Assembly: GCA_947044405.1 (NCBI GenBank)
Contig: CAMRHE010000649.1
Coordinates: 653,386-717,385 of the forward strand
DNA length: 64,000 nt
Origin: Leptodactylus fallax
Lineage: Eukaryota > Chordata > Amphibia > Anura > Leptodactylidae
Direction of reading: 5' to 3'
Part shown: positions 1 to 10,876 of the stretch, piece by piece
Position numbering within the stretch: the stretch's first letter is position 1
Layout: each line of letters begins with the position of its first letter
Made by a program: the position numbers and the translations under genes
The notes under the pieces: generated by a model
Database searches by the model: none
Told to the model about the DNA's origin: nothing
The model's input: only the letters and a program-made list of their open reading frames with translations

Positions 1-280
1 CAGTGGTGGATTATAGTGATCACAGATTTCATGGCATTTCTTTATACTGTATCTGTCATGCTGGATTAATAGGTGAAAGGGCAATTGTCCATGGGTGATA
101 TCCCTTAGGGATCTCTAGCTCTCTTTCTTACTGCTATTTCTGTACAGTCATAGCTGCAAAATATGGAAGTTTTAATGTACCTGCATGTAATAAAATGTGT
201 ATTCACCTTTTTGCCACACGTTACAGTGTCAGAGCTCTGTTCTGTCTGCAGGCATGAACTCTCTGCCTGCATTGTTTACA

Positions 281-542
281 CTAGGTTCACACTTGCGTTC
301 GGGTTTCCATTTGGGGGATCCATTTGGGACCCCCTCCAAATGGAAACCTAACACACCGAAAAAAAACAGTTACAAGCAAAAACCTGCAGACCCCATAGAC
401 TATAATGGGGTCCACCGGGTGTCTACCAGGTTTTTGCACATAAAGGGTGGAAAAATGCAGAGAGAAAAGTCCTGCTTGCATTTTTTAAGCGGATTCGGGG
501 ACGGAAACCCCGAATGTAGATGAGGGGCAGGTGTGAACCTAG
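281..542. mobile_element. Fold-back MITE, TTCACA family
   Basis: Both ends carry the inverted repeat CTAGGTTCACAC / GTGTGAACCTAG. The interior is partly self-complementary (GGTTTCC and GGAAACC blocks, TTTTTGC tracts) and has no coding capacity. The size, about 260 bp, suits a non-autonomous DNA element. Relatives occur at 2449, 15704, 18427, 23232, 30955, 32332 and 41181. The superfamily is not determined because I see no clear target duplication. Confidence 0.7.
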
Positions 543-904
543 CCTTACTAGAAGAAATCTGATGGCTGAGCAAGCCAAATGTACTGTAAATGGTGCCGCT
601 TATTTTCTGATGGATAAAATATTTAAAGGGTTCTGCCACTATAGATACCTATCCTCTATTTCATTAGTATGAGAATACTGGGGGTCTGAAGGCTGCGGCC
701 CCTAGTGATCAGGAAAATGTGGAATCAAAAGTCCCCCTTAATCCTCCCTGTGAATGATGCACCAGTGCTCTTGCGGGACTAGCACGTCATTCACTTATAT
801 GGAAGTCTACGATCCCAGCAGCCCAATAGAAGTGAATGGAGTGTCGATCATGCAACTGCACTGGCACTTCATAAACAAGAAGGATAGAGGGGGATTTTAC
901 CCAC
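543..904. other. No gene; old interspersed repeat
   Basis: The stretch at about 750-850 (dispersed phrases such as 'gtgaatgatgcaccagtgctcttg') resembles 16430-16520. It is probably an old repeat. No convincing ORF. Confidence 0.4.
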
Positions 905-1510
905 TCTACACTGTATTATTACGTTGCGCTGAGCATATAGTTAATGCTCAGTGCTATAATAGTACGGTGCTGTCATGCAGCAGGCACAGGAGCTGTGGCA
1001 TGCCTTCCAGGTCTCAGCTGTACTACATAGTTGGGACCCTTGACTAGCTGCCAAAGATGCCCCCTCCATCAACACCACGGATCCCCCGTGCTGAGCTTGG
1101 AGGGCCCGAAGTGTTGCCATGGCAGCCAGGAGACCATTCAATGGGCTCCTAGCTGCCTTTCCCTATTGCTTATAGGGAGCCTATGTGCAATGTACTGCAA
1201 TACAGAATTATTACATTACATTGAACTAGGGATTAAGAGATATCAAGGTTCTAGTCCCCTTGTGGGATAGGAAAAAAAAACAAAAAACCCAAAAACAAGC
1301 ACATTAATGTGTTTTGGTCAACTCTTTTTCCCCAAAAATAGCAATAAAAAGTAATCAAAAACTTACACCATTAAAACTACAACTTGCCCTGCCAAAAAAA
1401 AAAAAAAAGCCCCCCATATAGCTCCGGCCAGAAAACACTAAACAGTTATAGCCATGAGAATACGGTGACCACATGCAAATTGTTTATTTTCGAAAAATGG
1501 CGTTTACATT
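905..1510. repeat. Fragment of abundant interspersed repeat (R1 type)
   Basis: Contains 'gcgctgagcatatagttaatgctcagtgc'-like inverted blocks that recur at 10830-10870. It also holds an A-rich stretch reading 'ctacaacttgccctgc', the reverse of the R1 box seen at 4385, 45355 and 51085. No protein is encoded. Confidence 0.5.
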
Positions 1511-2221
1511 ACATAGGATCCAATGTTATACTATTATATGTGACATGTTTGTGTAGTGCATTTATTTCTTGCTTACAGCTGCAGCTTCGGAGTGAATATT
1601 GCAGCCAGCATCTGTTTCTGATTCTTGTTACTTCCACATCAGAATCCCTCCTTTTCCTAACTCAGCAGTTCCCAGGGACATTGCAGCAGATTGCTATGGT
1701 TGCGAGCAGTTTCCTCTGCACAGCTCTCATGAATGTTGTGATTGACTCAGACATCTGCAATGGACTCACAAAACTTGACACCCAGCGAATGGCTGGATAA
1801 CTAGCCGCTATCCATGTCACAGGGTAGAATTACCATTTAGCATGCAGGAGAAGTTGTAGTTTCCAAACAGTCTACAGGAAAGTCACTTAGCTACACAAGC
1901 ATACACATCAGGCATTTATGGAACGCTCAGGTGCAGCAGCCCGTTGGGAGATAGGCCAGGAGGTTGTGAATAATAGTAGCTATAGTCACGGCAACAAGCA
2001 TCTCTGCCAGACCCTCCAGCACTCCTCAGGCCTGGTGCAGTGCACAAGGGACCTGCAGGATATATAATAGTGGTTGTAGTGTTCCCCCAGAGCACATCCT
2101 AATGGTAAGCCTCTGAGCCTGAAGGTGGTTGGAGTGCCCTTGATGGTGAATGCAGGACTGAAACTCAGGAGGCGGTTTTATAGGTAGTTGATTATCTGTA
2201 AATCTCTGTGGAATATTAAGG

Positions 2222-2222
<1 letters not shown>
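1511..2222. other. No recognisable feature
   Basis: Unique-looking sequence. An ORF at 1384-1800 (138 codons) starts in an A-rich repeat and shows no domain or motif, so I do not call it a gene. Confidence 0.4.

Positions 2223-2257
<35 letters not shown>
2223..2257. repeat. (TA)n microsatellite
   Basis: About 17 uninterrupted TA dinucleotides. Confidence 0.95.
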
Positions 2258-2260
<3 letters not shown>

Positions 2261-2448
2261 AGCAAAATAAATAGCTAAAACTAATGGTTTACTGATGAAG
2301 AACAGGTGCAAACAGGCAACTTCATCTATATAATGGAAGTACAGGTCTTTAGGAACTTCCACTGAGCAACAACACCTGTATTGCCCTGCGGCGTGCGGAT
2401 CCACTCCCATTGACTTCATTTGGAGATGAGCAGCAGTACTGAGTCAGG

Positions 2449-2832
2449 TGAGGGTGGGTTCACACTTGTGGCAGCACTCCGTCCACCACAAATCCGAGCT
2501 AAGTGTCGGAAAACAGGATAGGGAATGGTTTGTGACGCTTTAATTCACTTGAATGGGTTTTTAAAGCAATGCGCGCTTATACCGTCTGCGGTGCAAAGCC
2601 TTTTTTTTTCCGTCGGACAAAAAGTCCTGCATGTCCGACTGTTTCCGACACAAAAAAACTAGTTTCGTGGTGTAGAGGGTGTAAGCGTGCACCCGCAAAT
2701 TGCTTTAAAAACCCATAGAAGTGAATGGGGTTTTAAGCAAAGTGTCGCAAACCTTCCCCTATACAGTTTTCCAACATTTAGGTCGGATTCGCGGCGGACG
2801 GAGTGCCTGCGCAAGTATGAACTCACCCTGAC
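2449..2832. mobile_element. Fold-back MITE, TTCACA family, full length
   Basis: The left end reads GTGAGGGTGGGTTCACACTT. The right end is its imperfect inverse, ending in AACTCACCCTGAC. The arms pair over most of their length: the CACTCCGTCC block near 2480 matches GGACGGAGTG near 2800, and GGGTTTTTAAAGCAAT matches ATTGCTTTAAAAACCC. At about 380 bp this is the most complete copy of the family here. It has no ORF. Confidence 0.75.
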
Positions 2833-3929
2833 TATGCAGGGCAAGGAGCGACCTTGCAGCCCCATACAGCTGACATCAACCCTTTTAATAAAATATTAAC
2901 CTCCACAAACTGTCCTGGCAAACTTGTCTATCATCTTAAACCTGAAAATACTGGATACAATGTCACTTATGTATAAAAATAAATAGAAGCTAATATTGGA
3001 AAATTAGATTGTGAGCCCCATTGTGGATGTGGACTATAAAAGTGATGCCAATCTTTATATGGCACTTGCTGGACAATAAGCACAGTCTGGATAAATTGGC
3101 TGGTCCTTACTGATAAGGAAGGACAAGACAATTAAAGACAAGCAAAATAAACATTTAGTACATTCATCCCTAGGTTGGAATTCTTTACATTTCCTTACAT
3201 TCTTCCTTCTGTTAAATACAGTTGTATCTCTTTTAAGTTCTCGATATTTTTTGGTGCTCCTAGTTCACCGGACGTGGTTTGACAGCTGCCGACTCGACCA
3301 GAAAAACTAGATTCCAAATAAGTATATTTGATATAGAGAGTAATGTGGTGCAATATATGCATCTCTCCATTGTTAGAACTTGTCTGTGTGAACAGGATCA
3401 CTAGCAACTTTCGCACCTACTGAAACTTTGTAATGATTCATAAGGGAGTCCTCAGACTCTCTAATGATAGTTTATTAGCTAGGCCATTTACTTTTTGGCT
3501 GCTGCTACCTAGCAGACAGGAGCAGATTATAATATGGCCTTTTTGGGTGACTTCTGTGGCCCGAGGCTCCATGGCCAGCCAAATCTCTCACCAACTTTAA
3601 CAAGGCTGTGCCGCTTGGAAGTGGTATGGTACCATGGTAGTCTTATTCTGCCCCTGGTAACAGGAATCAACTTGTAGGTGACTATACTAGCGCTCTTGTG
3701 GAGATCCCATGTAACTCACATCAAATGCTGGTGGCTTGTGTAGTCTTGGCTGCTACAGATCCAACCAAAAAATGGTGGGTTGGGCTGACATGTTACATCT
3801 TTGAATGGTTACAGTGAAGAGTCCAACCATGGAACCAGGCTGTATTACTCAAACCTGTATATGTAGGGCATTTTCAAAGAGATGGTTACAAAAATGTATA
3901 ATCCCTTATTGACACAGAGTAGTTTGCAT
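2833..3929. other. No gene; possible SINE tail at 2995-3050
   Basis: The phrase 'attagattgtgagcccc' near 3004 is typical of the 3' part of amphibian SINE/LINE repeats and resembles 26260-26285. The rest is unrecognised. Confidence 0.35.
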
Positions 3930-4498
3930 GTTAATGCTCGGCGACTTTATTCATATTTTCCTTCCCCGTCTTACAAAATTCATAACTTTTTTATTTTTCT
4001 GTCCACATAGCTATGTGAGGGCTTATACTTTACGTGATGAGTTGTACTTTCATTTGCCACCATTTTGGGGTACATATAATGTTTTCATTAGCTTTTATTT
4101 ACTTTTTTTTAGGGGTCCATGTGAAATAACACACAATTCTATCATAATTTTTTGCATTTTGTTTTTATGGGGTTCACTCTGCATTAACATGGCAGCTTTG
4201 TCCGGCGAGTCATTACGATTACGGTAATAACATATTTATATTGGGTTTTATTATATTTTACCACTTTTACAAATAAAACGTCACTTTTTAAAAATGGACG
4301 ATTTTCCTGGGGTCACCGTATTCTGACACCTATAACTTTTTTACTGTACTGTTGACAGAGGTATGTCAGGGCTCTTTATTTGCGGGGCAAGTTGTATTTC
4401 TATTGGTACCAATGTTTAGTATGTATGACTTTCTGATTACTTTTTATTGTTATTTTCTTGGGAAAGCAAAGTGACCAAAATACGTTATTACCAATGTG

Positions 4499-4531
<33 letters not shown>

Positions 4532-4758
4532 GGCTTTCACCGTATGGGATATTTAACACTTTGTATAGTGGGGACTTACCTACCAGGTTTGTTTACATGA
4601 TATATTTTTTAAATATAAAGGTGGGTTTTTAAAACTTATTATGTGTTTATTTTTGTGTTTCTACTATGTGTTTGTGTGTTTTTTCACTTTTTACATGTCC
4701 CACAAGGGGACCTGAAGCTGGCATCACAGATCCCATGAGCAACGTACTGCAACTACAT
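3930..4758. repeat. R1-type interspersed repeat, left of the Ngaro insertion
   Basis: Contains two copies of a block with 'cataactttttta' followed by 'agctatgtgaggg', 'gttgtact' and 'ttggggtac' (3980-4090 and 4330-4420). Similar blocks lie near 19330, 22130, 40040, 41950, 45350 and 51090. A poly-T run of 28 lies at 4502-4529. The Ngaro element appears to have landed inside this repeat, with the rest beyond 10555. Confidence 0.55.
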
Positions 4759-4954
4759 GACCCAGGTATCGCCCAGTCGCACGAACACTTCTTGCCCAGT
4801 ACCTGAAATAAAAACTCCACACCAACTTTGGATTAAATTGGCCACAGCAGCCATTTTATTAAATAAAATAAATAACCATTTTAAAGTGAAAACAAAACCA
4901 ACAACCCCACCCCAACACTGTCAGTAACCCTGACCCGACGACGGAGGTCCTCGA
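4759..4954 (-). repeat. Ngaro split direct repeat B2
   Basis: A 196-bp copy matching 5267-5462 with two differences (near 4763 and 4823). It forms the outer 3' end of the element. The next 89 bp (4955-5043) separate it from A2 and have no copy elsewhere in the window. Confidence 0.9.
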
Positions 4955-5043
4955 CCCCCACCGCCATAGCCACTGTGACAGATAACTTCCCCCACAGACC
5001 CCTAAACCAGAGAGGGTAGTTGAAACAAAGGGCGGGTGGGCGG

Positions 5044-5265
5044 GGGCTTCTCCTGCGCTCTGTGCTGAGAACTGGCGGGAATATTCCCGCCTTTACTTTA
5101 AATACCCCCCCTTCCTCCCATGTCTCCTCCCTTACCCCTCCCCAACAGTTACCCGCTCCTCTGCAGCCATTTTAACCCCTTGTTGTCTCCTCCTTTCTGT
5201 GCTCCAGGCTAACACCGGTAATGGAGGCCTCCCCTTCCAGTCTTCACCCTCGGTCCGGCCTTACT
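5044..5265 (-). repeat. Ngaro split direct repeat A2
   Basis: A 222-bp copy of 10334-10555 at a constant offset of 5290 bp, with three substitutions. It abuts B1 with a one-base gap. Confidence 0.92.
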
Positions 5266-5266
5266 T

Positions 5267-5462
5267 GACCCGGGTATCGCCCAGTCGCACGAACACTTCT
5301 TGCCCAGTACCTGAAATAAAAACTCCACATCAACTTTGGATTAAATTGGCCACAGCAGCCATTTTATTAAATAAAATAAATAACCATTTTAAAGTGAAAA
5401 CAAAACCAACAACCCCACCCCAACACTGTCAGTAACCCTGACCCGACGACGGAGGTCCTCGA
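5267..5462 (-). repeat. Ngaro split direct repeat B1
   Basis: The inner B copy, 194 of 196 positions identical to B2. It marks the end of the internal region. The bases at 5463-5737 are the untranslated stretch after the SGNH ORF. Confidence 0.9.
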
Positions 5463-5737
5463 GGCCCAAAACCCAAGTTTTTCCACCGGTCCCTTGAGCA
5501 CCAGCTCTGTTACCCCTAGCCATTCCACACCAGCTCAGGGGCACCAATTTTATTAAGCTCCACGGTGCTCACTATCCCAGAGGGCCCTAAAGCCCTTAAT
5601 ACCCCTTTAACCATAACCAAAACAAAGCCCAAATGGTCTGGGGAGTCCAGCCCCTACCGTGGGGCCCTCCCCACCACAACCATTTTCGATACCCAGCCTC
5701 GAGGACCCCCACCGCCACGACGAGCGCCGGTGAAACC

Positions 5738-6430
5738 TCATCGGCGAGTGTCCTGCCACACCTGCAGCGCTGTCTCGATTCCCTGCTGCAGGCCCAAACA
5801 CCACATGTCAATGCCCACGGCGTTCAGATGGACGCCGTCCCTCCTCCAAAAAGCACCTTCCCCCGACTCCAGCTCCGAGTGACGCACTGACACCGCCCCA
5901 TTCCGCGCCATGAACTTCCCAATGGCCCTGCTCACCTTTATCCGGGCCTTGTTGACTTGCTCGATTGACCGAGCCTCCCTCCAGACCTTGCGAGGGACTA
6001 TGTCCGACCACACGGTCACCATCCCTGGAAACATCGCCCAAAGTCGTAATAAATCAAATTTTATGTCCTTAACTAAATCCCGAAAAGGGCGAGCACACAA
6101 ATCATTTCCCCCCACATGTAACAGCAACACATCGGGAGGACGATCCAGCCTGGCATACCGATGAAACTCCGCCAGCACCTGTCCCCACAACATACCTCTC
6201 AGCCCTAACCACCGCAAGATCGCCTCGTCTCTACTGAATCCCAGCTGTCGCCCGTCCGGACGCACCGCTGCCCGCAACGCACCCCAGAATATGTAGGAGT
6301 GACCCAATAACCACACCAGACAAGGCCCGGCACCTGTAAAAACACCAAAGCAAAGAACATAACAAGGGGCACAAATCCCCCCCCCCCACCCCAGCCCACG
6401 TCCCACCCCCCACAATTCGCACCTGCCCAA
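5738..6430 (-). CDS. SGNH/GDSL-type hydrolase ORF of the Ngaro element
   Basis: An open frame of 230 codons, the last ORF of the element. SGNH blocks are visible in order: block I as LLGHSY (nucleophile Ser, about residue 45), block III as HVGGNDL (about residue 105), and block V as RRDGVHLN (Asp/His pair, about residue 205). Family knowledge places such domains in Ngaro and some LINE and Gypsy elements as lipid esterase-like proteins of unclear role in retrotransposition. The first 35 or so residues are Gly/Trp-rich and may not belong to the original protein, so the true start is uncertain. It lies just downstream of the recombinase remnant (6437-7390) in the same reading frame and is the only large ORF of the element with no visible break. 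I am confident of the domain but not that it is expressed. Confidence 0.75.
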   Translation of the reverse strand: MGRCELWGVGRGLGWGGGICAPCYVLCFGVFTGAGPCLVWLLGHSYIFWGALRAAVRPDGRQLGFSRDEAILRWLGLRGMLWGQVLAEFHRYARLDRPPDVLLLHVGGNDLCARPFRDLVKDIKFDLLRLWAMFPGMVTVWSDIVPRKVWREARSIEQVNKARIKVSRAIGKFMARNGAVSVRHSELESGEGAFWRRDGVHLNAVGIDMWCLGLQQGIETALQVWQDTRR

Positions 6431-6436
6431 CCATCC

Positions 6437-7390
6437 TCACTCCAACCCACCAGGGCGGACGTAGGACCTAAATCTCACTGACTCCCACCTCCCGATTCGT
6501 TGAATCACCTCCTCTCCCAAACCCCATCTAGCGGCCTCCGTCGCTGCCCCAATACGAAATGAATGCCCACTAAATTGATCCACCCCTTTTCCCAAAAACC
6601 ACAAACATCGCCTAAACACCCCTACGAATTAAAAACGAGACAGAAAAGAACCATCCTCATGGATCAGGAGGGGGCCCCCCGCCCCGCCCCTATCCGACAA
6701 ATACTCCGGCACACAAGCCACCGGACACATCAAGCAGCCCGGTATCGCACATCTCTGGCCCTCCTGGTCAGTCTTTGATCGACGCAACCGAAACTCCACC
6801 CTGTCCCCATACAAGTCCACATCCTCCCACATCAATCCCCCTGGGCGACTCCTAGAGCCGCTAACTAACTCCCCTAAGTGCAGAGCCCCAAAAAAAGCCA
6901 GTGAAAAAGCCGCCCTGAACAATCTGACCTCCCCCGGTGTTGACCCCACTGACCCCAGAGCAACCCCCAAATCCTGCAGCAGCCGGAAAGACACTGGTTT
7001 CCGCGCATCCGCCCCCGACCGGAACCGCCTCCAACCTTTTACGGCCTGCCGGACCAAAAACGATTTAGTAAAGTCCGGCAAACCCCTACATTTAAACCCA
7101 AACGTCAATCCCGCTAGACACCTGTTCAACCGAGACACTCCCCAACCCTTCTCCCTGCAATGCCCTATGAATAACACCAAAGGTATCTCCAGATCGCCCG
7201 ACTCTCCGCCCAAAAATTCAATCCATGCCTCCCACTCCTCCCAAGCCTTGGCATACGCCGCCCAAGTACCATCTGCCAGGGAGGAACGAATCAATGCCTC
7301 TGCCGCCCGACCGGCACCGACCACAATTCCGTTGGCCACTCCACTCCGAACTCTTCCGCCTCCGGTGCCACCCGCCGAAATCGATCCCAC
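6437..7390 (-). pseudogene. Ngaro tyrosine recombinase, interrupted
   Basis: Tyrosine recombinases cut and rejoin DNA through a Tyr nucleophile and would integrate the circular cDNA of this element. The N-terminal core-binding region (LADGTWAAYAKAWEEW) is at about 7290-7240. The catalytic domain follows, with GEVRLFRAAFSLAFFGALH near 6900, then HSFRIGAATEAARW, GRWESVRFRSYV and the end of the frame. HxxR (HSFR), the GRW and the terminal Tyr are present. Two defects are seen. The first catalytic Arg position, in the motif FFGALxLGEL, is His. A TAA stop at about 6629-6631 splits the frame between the FLSRF segment and the C-terminal part. Entry from the upstream RNase H frame also needs a shift near 7316. 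The ORF start at 7390 is therefore not a biological start. Confidence 0.8.
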
Positions 7391-8748
7391 TGCAAACGAG
7401 AGAGGGCATCTGCCACGTCATTCTGAACCCCCGGGACATGGACGGCCACCACACACGCATTCAACCTCAGGCATTCCAACACCAGACGCTGCAGCACCTG
7501 AACCACAGGAGGAGAGGAGGCCGACAATCTGTAAACAATTCCCAATCAACTGCATCAACAGCTTCCCCCATCCAAATAGAACGCCCATTAAATTGTTCCA
7601 AAAAGGTATCCCAGACCCTCAAATCCCCCCTTAACTCGCCCCCTAATCGAATAAAATGCGATGGAGCAGACACGCCGGCAGTCGCCGCCGCCAACCGCCG
7701 AGAGAAAACCCTCCCCATTGGTATGATCCGGCAGGCGAAGTTCAGTTTGCCTAAAAGAGACTGCAATTCCCGCAATCACAGCTTCTTCCGCCGACATGCC
7801 CTCTGAACCTCATCCCGCAAACCACACAACTTGTCCTCTGGCAGCCGACACTCCATGCGGACCGTATCTATGGTGATGCCCAGAAAACTAATAAACGTGG
7901 ACGGACCCTCTGTCTTGCCCTGCGCCAACGGGACCCCCGAAATCCGCCGCCACCCGTTCTACCGAATGCAGCAACACCGAACACATGGAGGACCCCCCAG
8001 GACCGATACAAAGAAAGTCGTCCAAGTAATGGATGACCGAAGCACAACCAGAGACATCCTTAACCACCCATTCTAGGAACGAACTAAATGTCTCAAAATA
8101 CGCGCATGACAACGAACAGCCCTTCGGCAAACAGCAGTCCACAAAAAACCTCCCATCCCAGCAACAACCCAACAAATGTAGGCTATCCGGATGCACAGGC
8201 AGCAGTCGAAACGCTGCCTCTATATCCGTTTTTGCCAGCAACGCCCCCTGCCCAAAACGCCGAACCCAAGATATCGTCGCATCAAACTAGGTATATTCTA
8301 CTGAGCATAACTCCGGATCAATTCCATCATTCACAGAAAACCCTTTGGGGAATGAAAGATGATGGATCAGCCGAAACTTATTCGGCTCTTTCTTTGGAAC
8401 CACCCCCAGCGGTGATATCCGCAAGTTTGGAAAGGGGGGCTCCGAAAACGGGCCCACCATTCTCCCCAAAGCCACCTCTTTACCCAACTTGTCCGCCACC
8501 ACCTCCGAATGCTCCCGCGCCGACCTCAAATTCCTCCCTATCCCTAACTCCCCCACTTCAACAAAAGGAATCCTGAACCCCACACTAAAACCGTCCGTCA
8601 ATAATTCCGCCGCCGCCCTATCCGGGTATCTACTTAGGAACGGCGCCATCCTTTCCAGCCGAACTGGAGTCAACCCCTTCTGTACCCTTGGATTTTGACC
8701 TGAAGCAACGGTTGGCTCCATGAGTGCCCCCGCAAGAGGAGCACTCAT
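7291..8748 (-). pseudogene. Ngaro reverse transcriptase / RNase H, broken
   Basis: RT motifs appear in order on the minus strand: PPFPNLRISPLGVVPKK and FRLIHHLSFP (8460-8360), KTDIEAAFRLLPVHP (8230-8190), LPKGCS, and the catalytic YLDDFL near 8020. LLGKLNFACRIIPMGR follows near 7745. The RNase H tail is VPGVQNDVADALSR near 7440. Breaks: TAG at 8287-8289, a frame change in a G-run near 7940, a TGA at about 7776-7778, and an apparent deletion of the middle of RNase H between WELFTD and SSPPVV near 7530. The deletion estimate of some 70 codons rests on the usual size of this domain. The two catalytic Asp of RT are intact, but the enzyme as a whole cannot be made from this copy. Confidence 0.8.
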
Positions 8749-10293
8749 GCTTAAATTTACATTTCGCTCCGAATTTACACCCCCCTTTGTTAAACAGGAA
8801 GCATAATCCCTTCTGCGCTGGAACCGAGCGCCCCGAAGACTCGGAGCCCCCGGTCCCCCCTGGAAAGGACGACCCCGACTTCGCCTGCGCCATAATCCTC
8901 AGCCACAAGCCAATATCCTTATGGTCCCACGTATGCTGGACCGCACCGCCTTCCGCTGACGAAATTGCTCGTCATAGCGGAGCCAAGCCTGGCCCCCATA
9001 AACCCTATACGCCTCCCCGATCGCGTCCAGATAGCAAAAAAGCGCTGAGCAATTCTCTGGCGCCTTTTCCCCTATCACACTTGCTAAAATGGCAAACGCT
9101 TGAAGCCAATTAGCAAATGTCCTAGGAATCAGCCTATACCGCCGCTTCTCCTCCTCCTCCTTTTTCTCCTCTTTCCGCGCCTTATCCAAGTTAAAACGCT
9201 CCAGCGGCAAAAGTGAGAATATGTCTACATATTCGCCCTTCCATATCCGGTCCCTAACCTCCTGCTTTAAATGGGCCCCCAATGGGCCCTCAAAGCAGAC
9301 ATAAACCTCGCCTTTTGCCGCGTCATCCAAACGCGGCGCATCCCCTTTGTCCTCCCCCTGAGTCTGGACCGACACTGACACACCCTGTGAAGGGGACGGC
9401 GACACCACCAACGGCGCTGGTGACCCCCCCACCCCCCATGCTAACACCGGGGACGGTGAACCTAAACCACTACCGCTACCTACCCCCCCGAACCGCATCC
9501 GCCAACGCCCCCATAACCGCTAACAAACCCCTGCCTAACTCCCCGGGGTGACCCCCCAGCCCCCCTCCCCCAGGGACAGCTAACAAGGGCCCCGTCAAAG
9601 GGAGAGAAGCCTCACCTGGTTGCCTGGGCGCTGTGAACCCAGCGACCGCAGAGTCCTGCTCCTGCTGTCCTGATGCACCAGCCGACGCTGCACCGCTGCC
9701 ATCTTCATGTGCCCCCCTGGCTGGGGCCTCCACGAAGCTCCGCCCCCCAGCCGCTCCGCTGTGGGCGCCATCTTGCGACGCTCCTGCTCTGCTCCACGCC
9801 GGCCTGTCGGCGCCCGCTGCAAGAGGCCCAGGCCCCGCTGACTCCCCGCTGCCCAAGGCCTCATCGTCGCTCGGCAACCGTCTCCGACGCCGAGCCGACA
9901 CCGCCGGTGCCGCCGCAGAGCCGACCGCTCCCTCTCCAGCCACCAACGAGGTAATAGTAGGAGGAGGGGGGACTCCCCTCCCCTGTCGTGGGTCCCGCCA
10001 AGATCTAGGATTCCTCCCGGGCCGGGAAGGCCGCCCGGCAGCGCACCGAGCGGCGCCCTGGCCCGGAGGGTCCGTGAGGGGCTCCTCAAACGGCGCCGGA
10101 CCCGAGGGGTCTCCTCGGGGCTAAGGCGTGCCGGAGGCCTGGTCCTCCGCGGCCGTCTGCCTGGTGGAGAGGGGCAACGTACCTCCTCCCCAGACCCCTG
10201 TAGCAGTCCCTGAAGCTGGGACTGCAGCCACTCCGTTCCTCTCACGGCAGCTTCAGCCCGCACTTGGGCCAGCAGTTCGTCAACCCCGGACAT
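8630..10293 (-). pseudogene. Ngaro gag-like ORF, frameshifted
   Basis: The frame opens at 10293 with MSGVDELLAQVRAEAA, just inside A1. A Pro/Arg/Gly/Ala-rich, low-complexity section follows. The more conserved part is at 8960-9350 (GPLGAHLKQEVRDRIWKGEY, FANWLQAFAILASVIGEK). The C-terminal end has a CCCH-type cluster (CFLFNKGGCKFGAKCKFKH, then CSSCGGTHGANRC) at about 8810-8730, as in other DIRS/Ngaro gag proteins that bind nucleic acid. Continuous reading needs frame changes in the 9600-9950 section, in a G-run near 9480 and near 8960. Homopolymer location makes sequencing error a real alternative for at least one. The pol frame begins in an overlapping frame near 8748. Confidence 0.7.
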
Positions 10294-10333
10294 TTCTGGG
10301 CAAAGGGGGTGATACTAAGCTGTGTGGGGCTTC

Positions 10334-10555
10334 GGGCTTCTCCTGCGCTCTGTGCTGAGAACTGGCGGGAATATTCCCGCCTTTACTTTAAATACCCCCC
10401 CTTCCTCCCATGTCTCCTCCCTTACCCCTCCCCAACCGTTACCCGCTCCTCTGCAGCCATTTTAACCCCTTGTTGTCTCCTCCTTTCTGTGCTCCAGGCT
10501 AACACCGGTCATGGAGGCCTCCCCTTCCAGTCTTCGCCCTCGGTCCGGCCTTACT
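10334..10555 (-). repeat. Ngaro split direct repeat A1 (5' end)
   Basis: 219 of 222 positions identical to A2. It is the 5' boundary of the element on the minus strand and presumably holds its promoter. The gag-like ORF starts about 40 bp inside it. Confidence 0.9.
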
Positions 10556-10876
10556 GAACATCGCACATTAGTTCCTATTGGAACTATGCATAGGCAGTCA
10601 GGAAGCCATGGCCATCCCTCGTAACCCGCGATCTTTTCTCGGGGGGAGGCCATCTTGCCCTTGGATGCCATGATCACTATTTATCAGGACCTCCAGGGGT
10701 TTAATCTGCCCGAGTCAGAAGATACTGGTCCCGGCCCTCGGCTGTGTTGAGCCGGAAGTACTGCTGCAAGCACACCTCCTGGGCCCACGGCATTACATTG
10801 CCGTACTATTACGGCGCTGAGCGTTAACTATACGCTCAGTGCAACCTAATAGTACGGCACTGAGCATTAAGGGGTT
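10556..10876. repeat. Interspersed repeat, right of the Ngaro insertion
   Basis: Probably continues the repeat interrupted at 4758. It ends in an inverted block around 'gcgctgagcgttaactatacgctcagtgc', which is similar to 925-955. Confidence 0.5.

Larger units (their letters stand above)
4759..10555 (-). mobile_element. Ngaro-like tyrosine-recombinase retrotransposon (DIRS order)
   Basis: Read on the minus strand, the order is A1 (10555-10334), gag, RT/RNase H, tyrosine recombinase, SGNH hydrolase, B1 (5462-5267), A2 (5265-5044), an 89-bp spacer, and B2 (4954-4759). This A1-ORFs-B1A2B2 layout of split direct repeats, with a recombinase instead of a DDE integrase, is the established signature of Ngaro elements. 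An SGNH ORF is known from vertebrate Ngaro copies. A1/A2 match at 219 of 222 positions and B1/B2 at 194 of 196, so insertion looks recent. The coding part nevertheless carries several frameshifts, stop codons and a deletion. No obvious target duplication is present, as expected for recombinase-mediated integration. Confidence 0.88.

Noticed and set aside
1384..1800. 138-codon plus-strand ORF
   Set aside because: Starts in an A-run of an interspersed repeat and has no recognisable motif or splice context.
9595..10124. Plus-strand ORFs opposite the Ngaro gag (for example 163 codons at 9633-10124)
   Set aside because: GC-rich antisense shadows of the gag frame without motifs.
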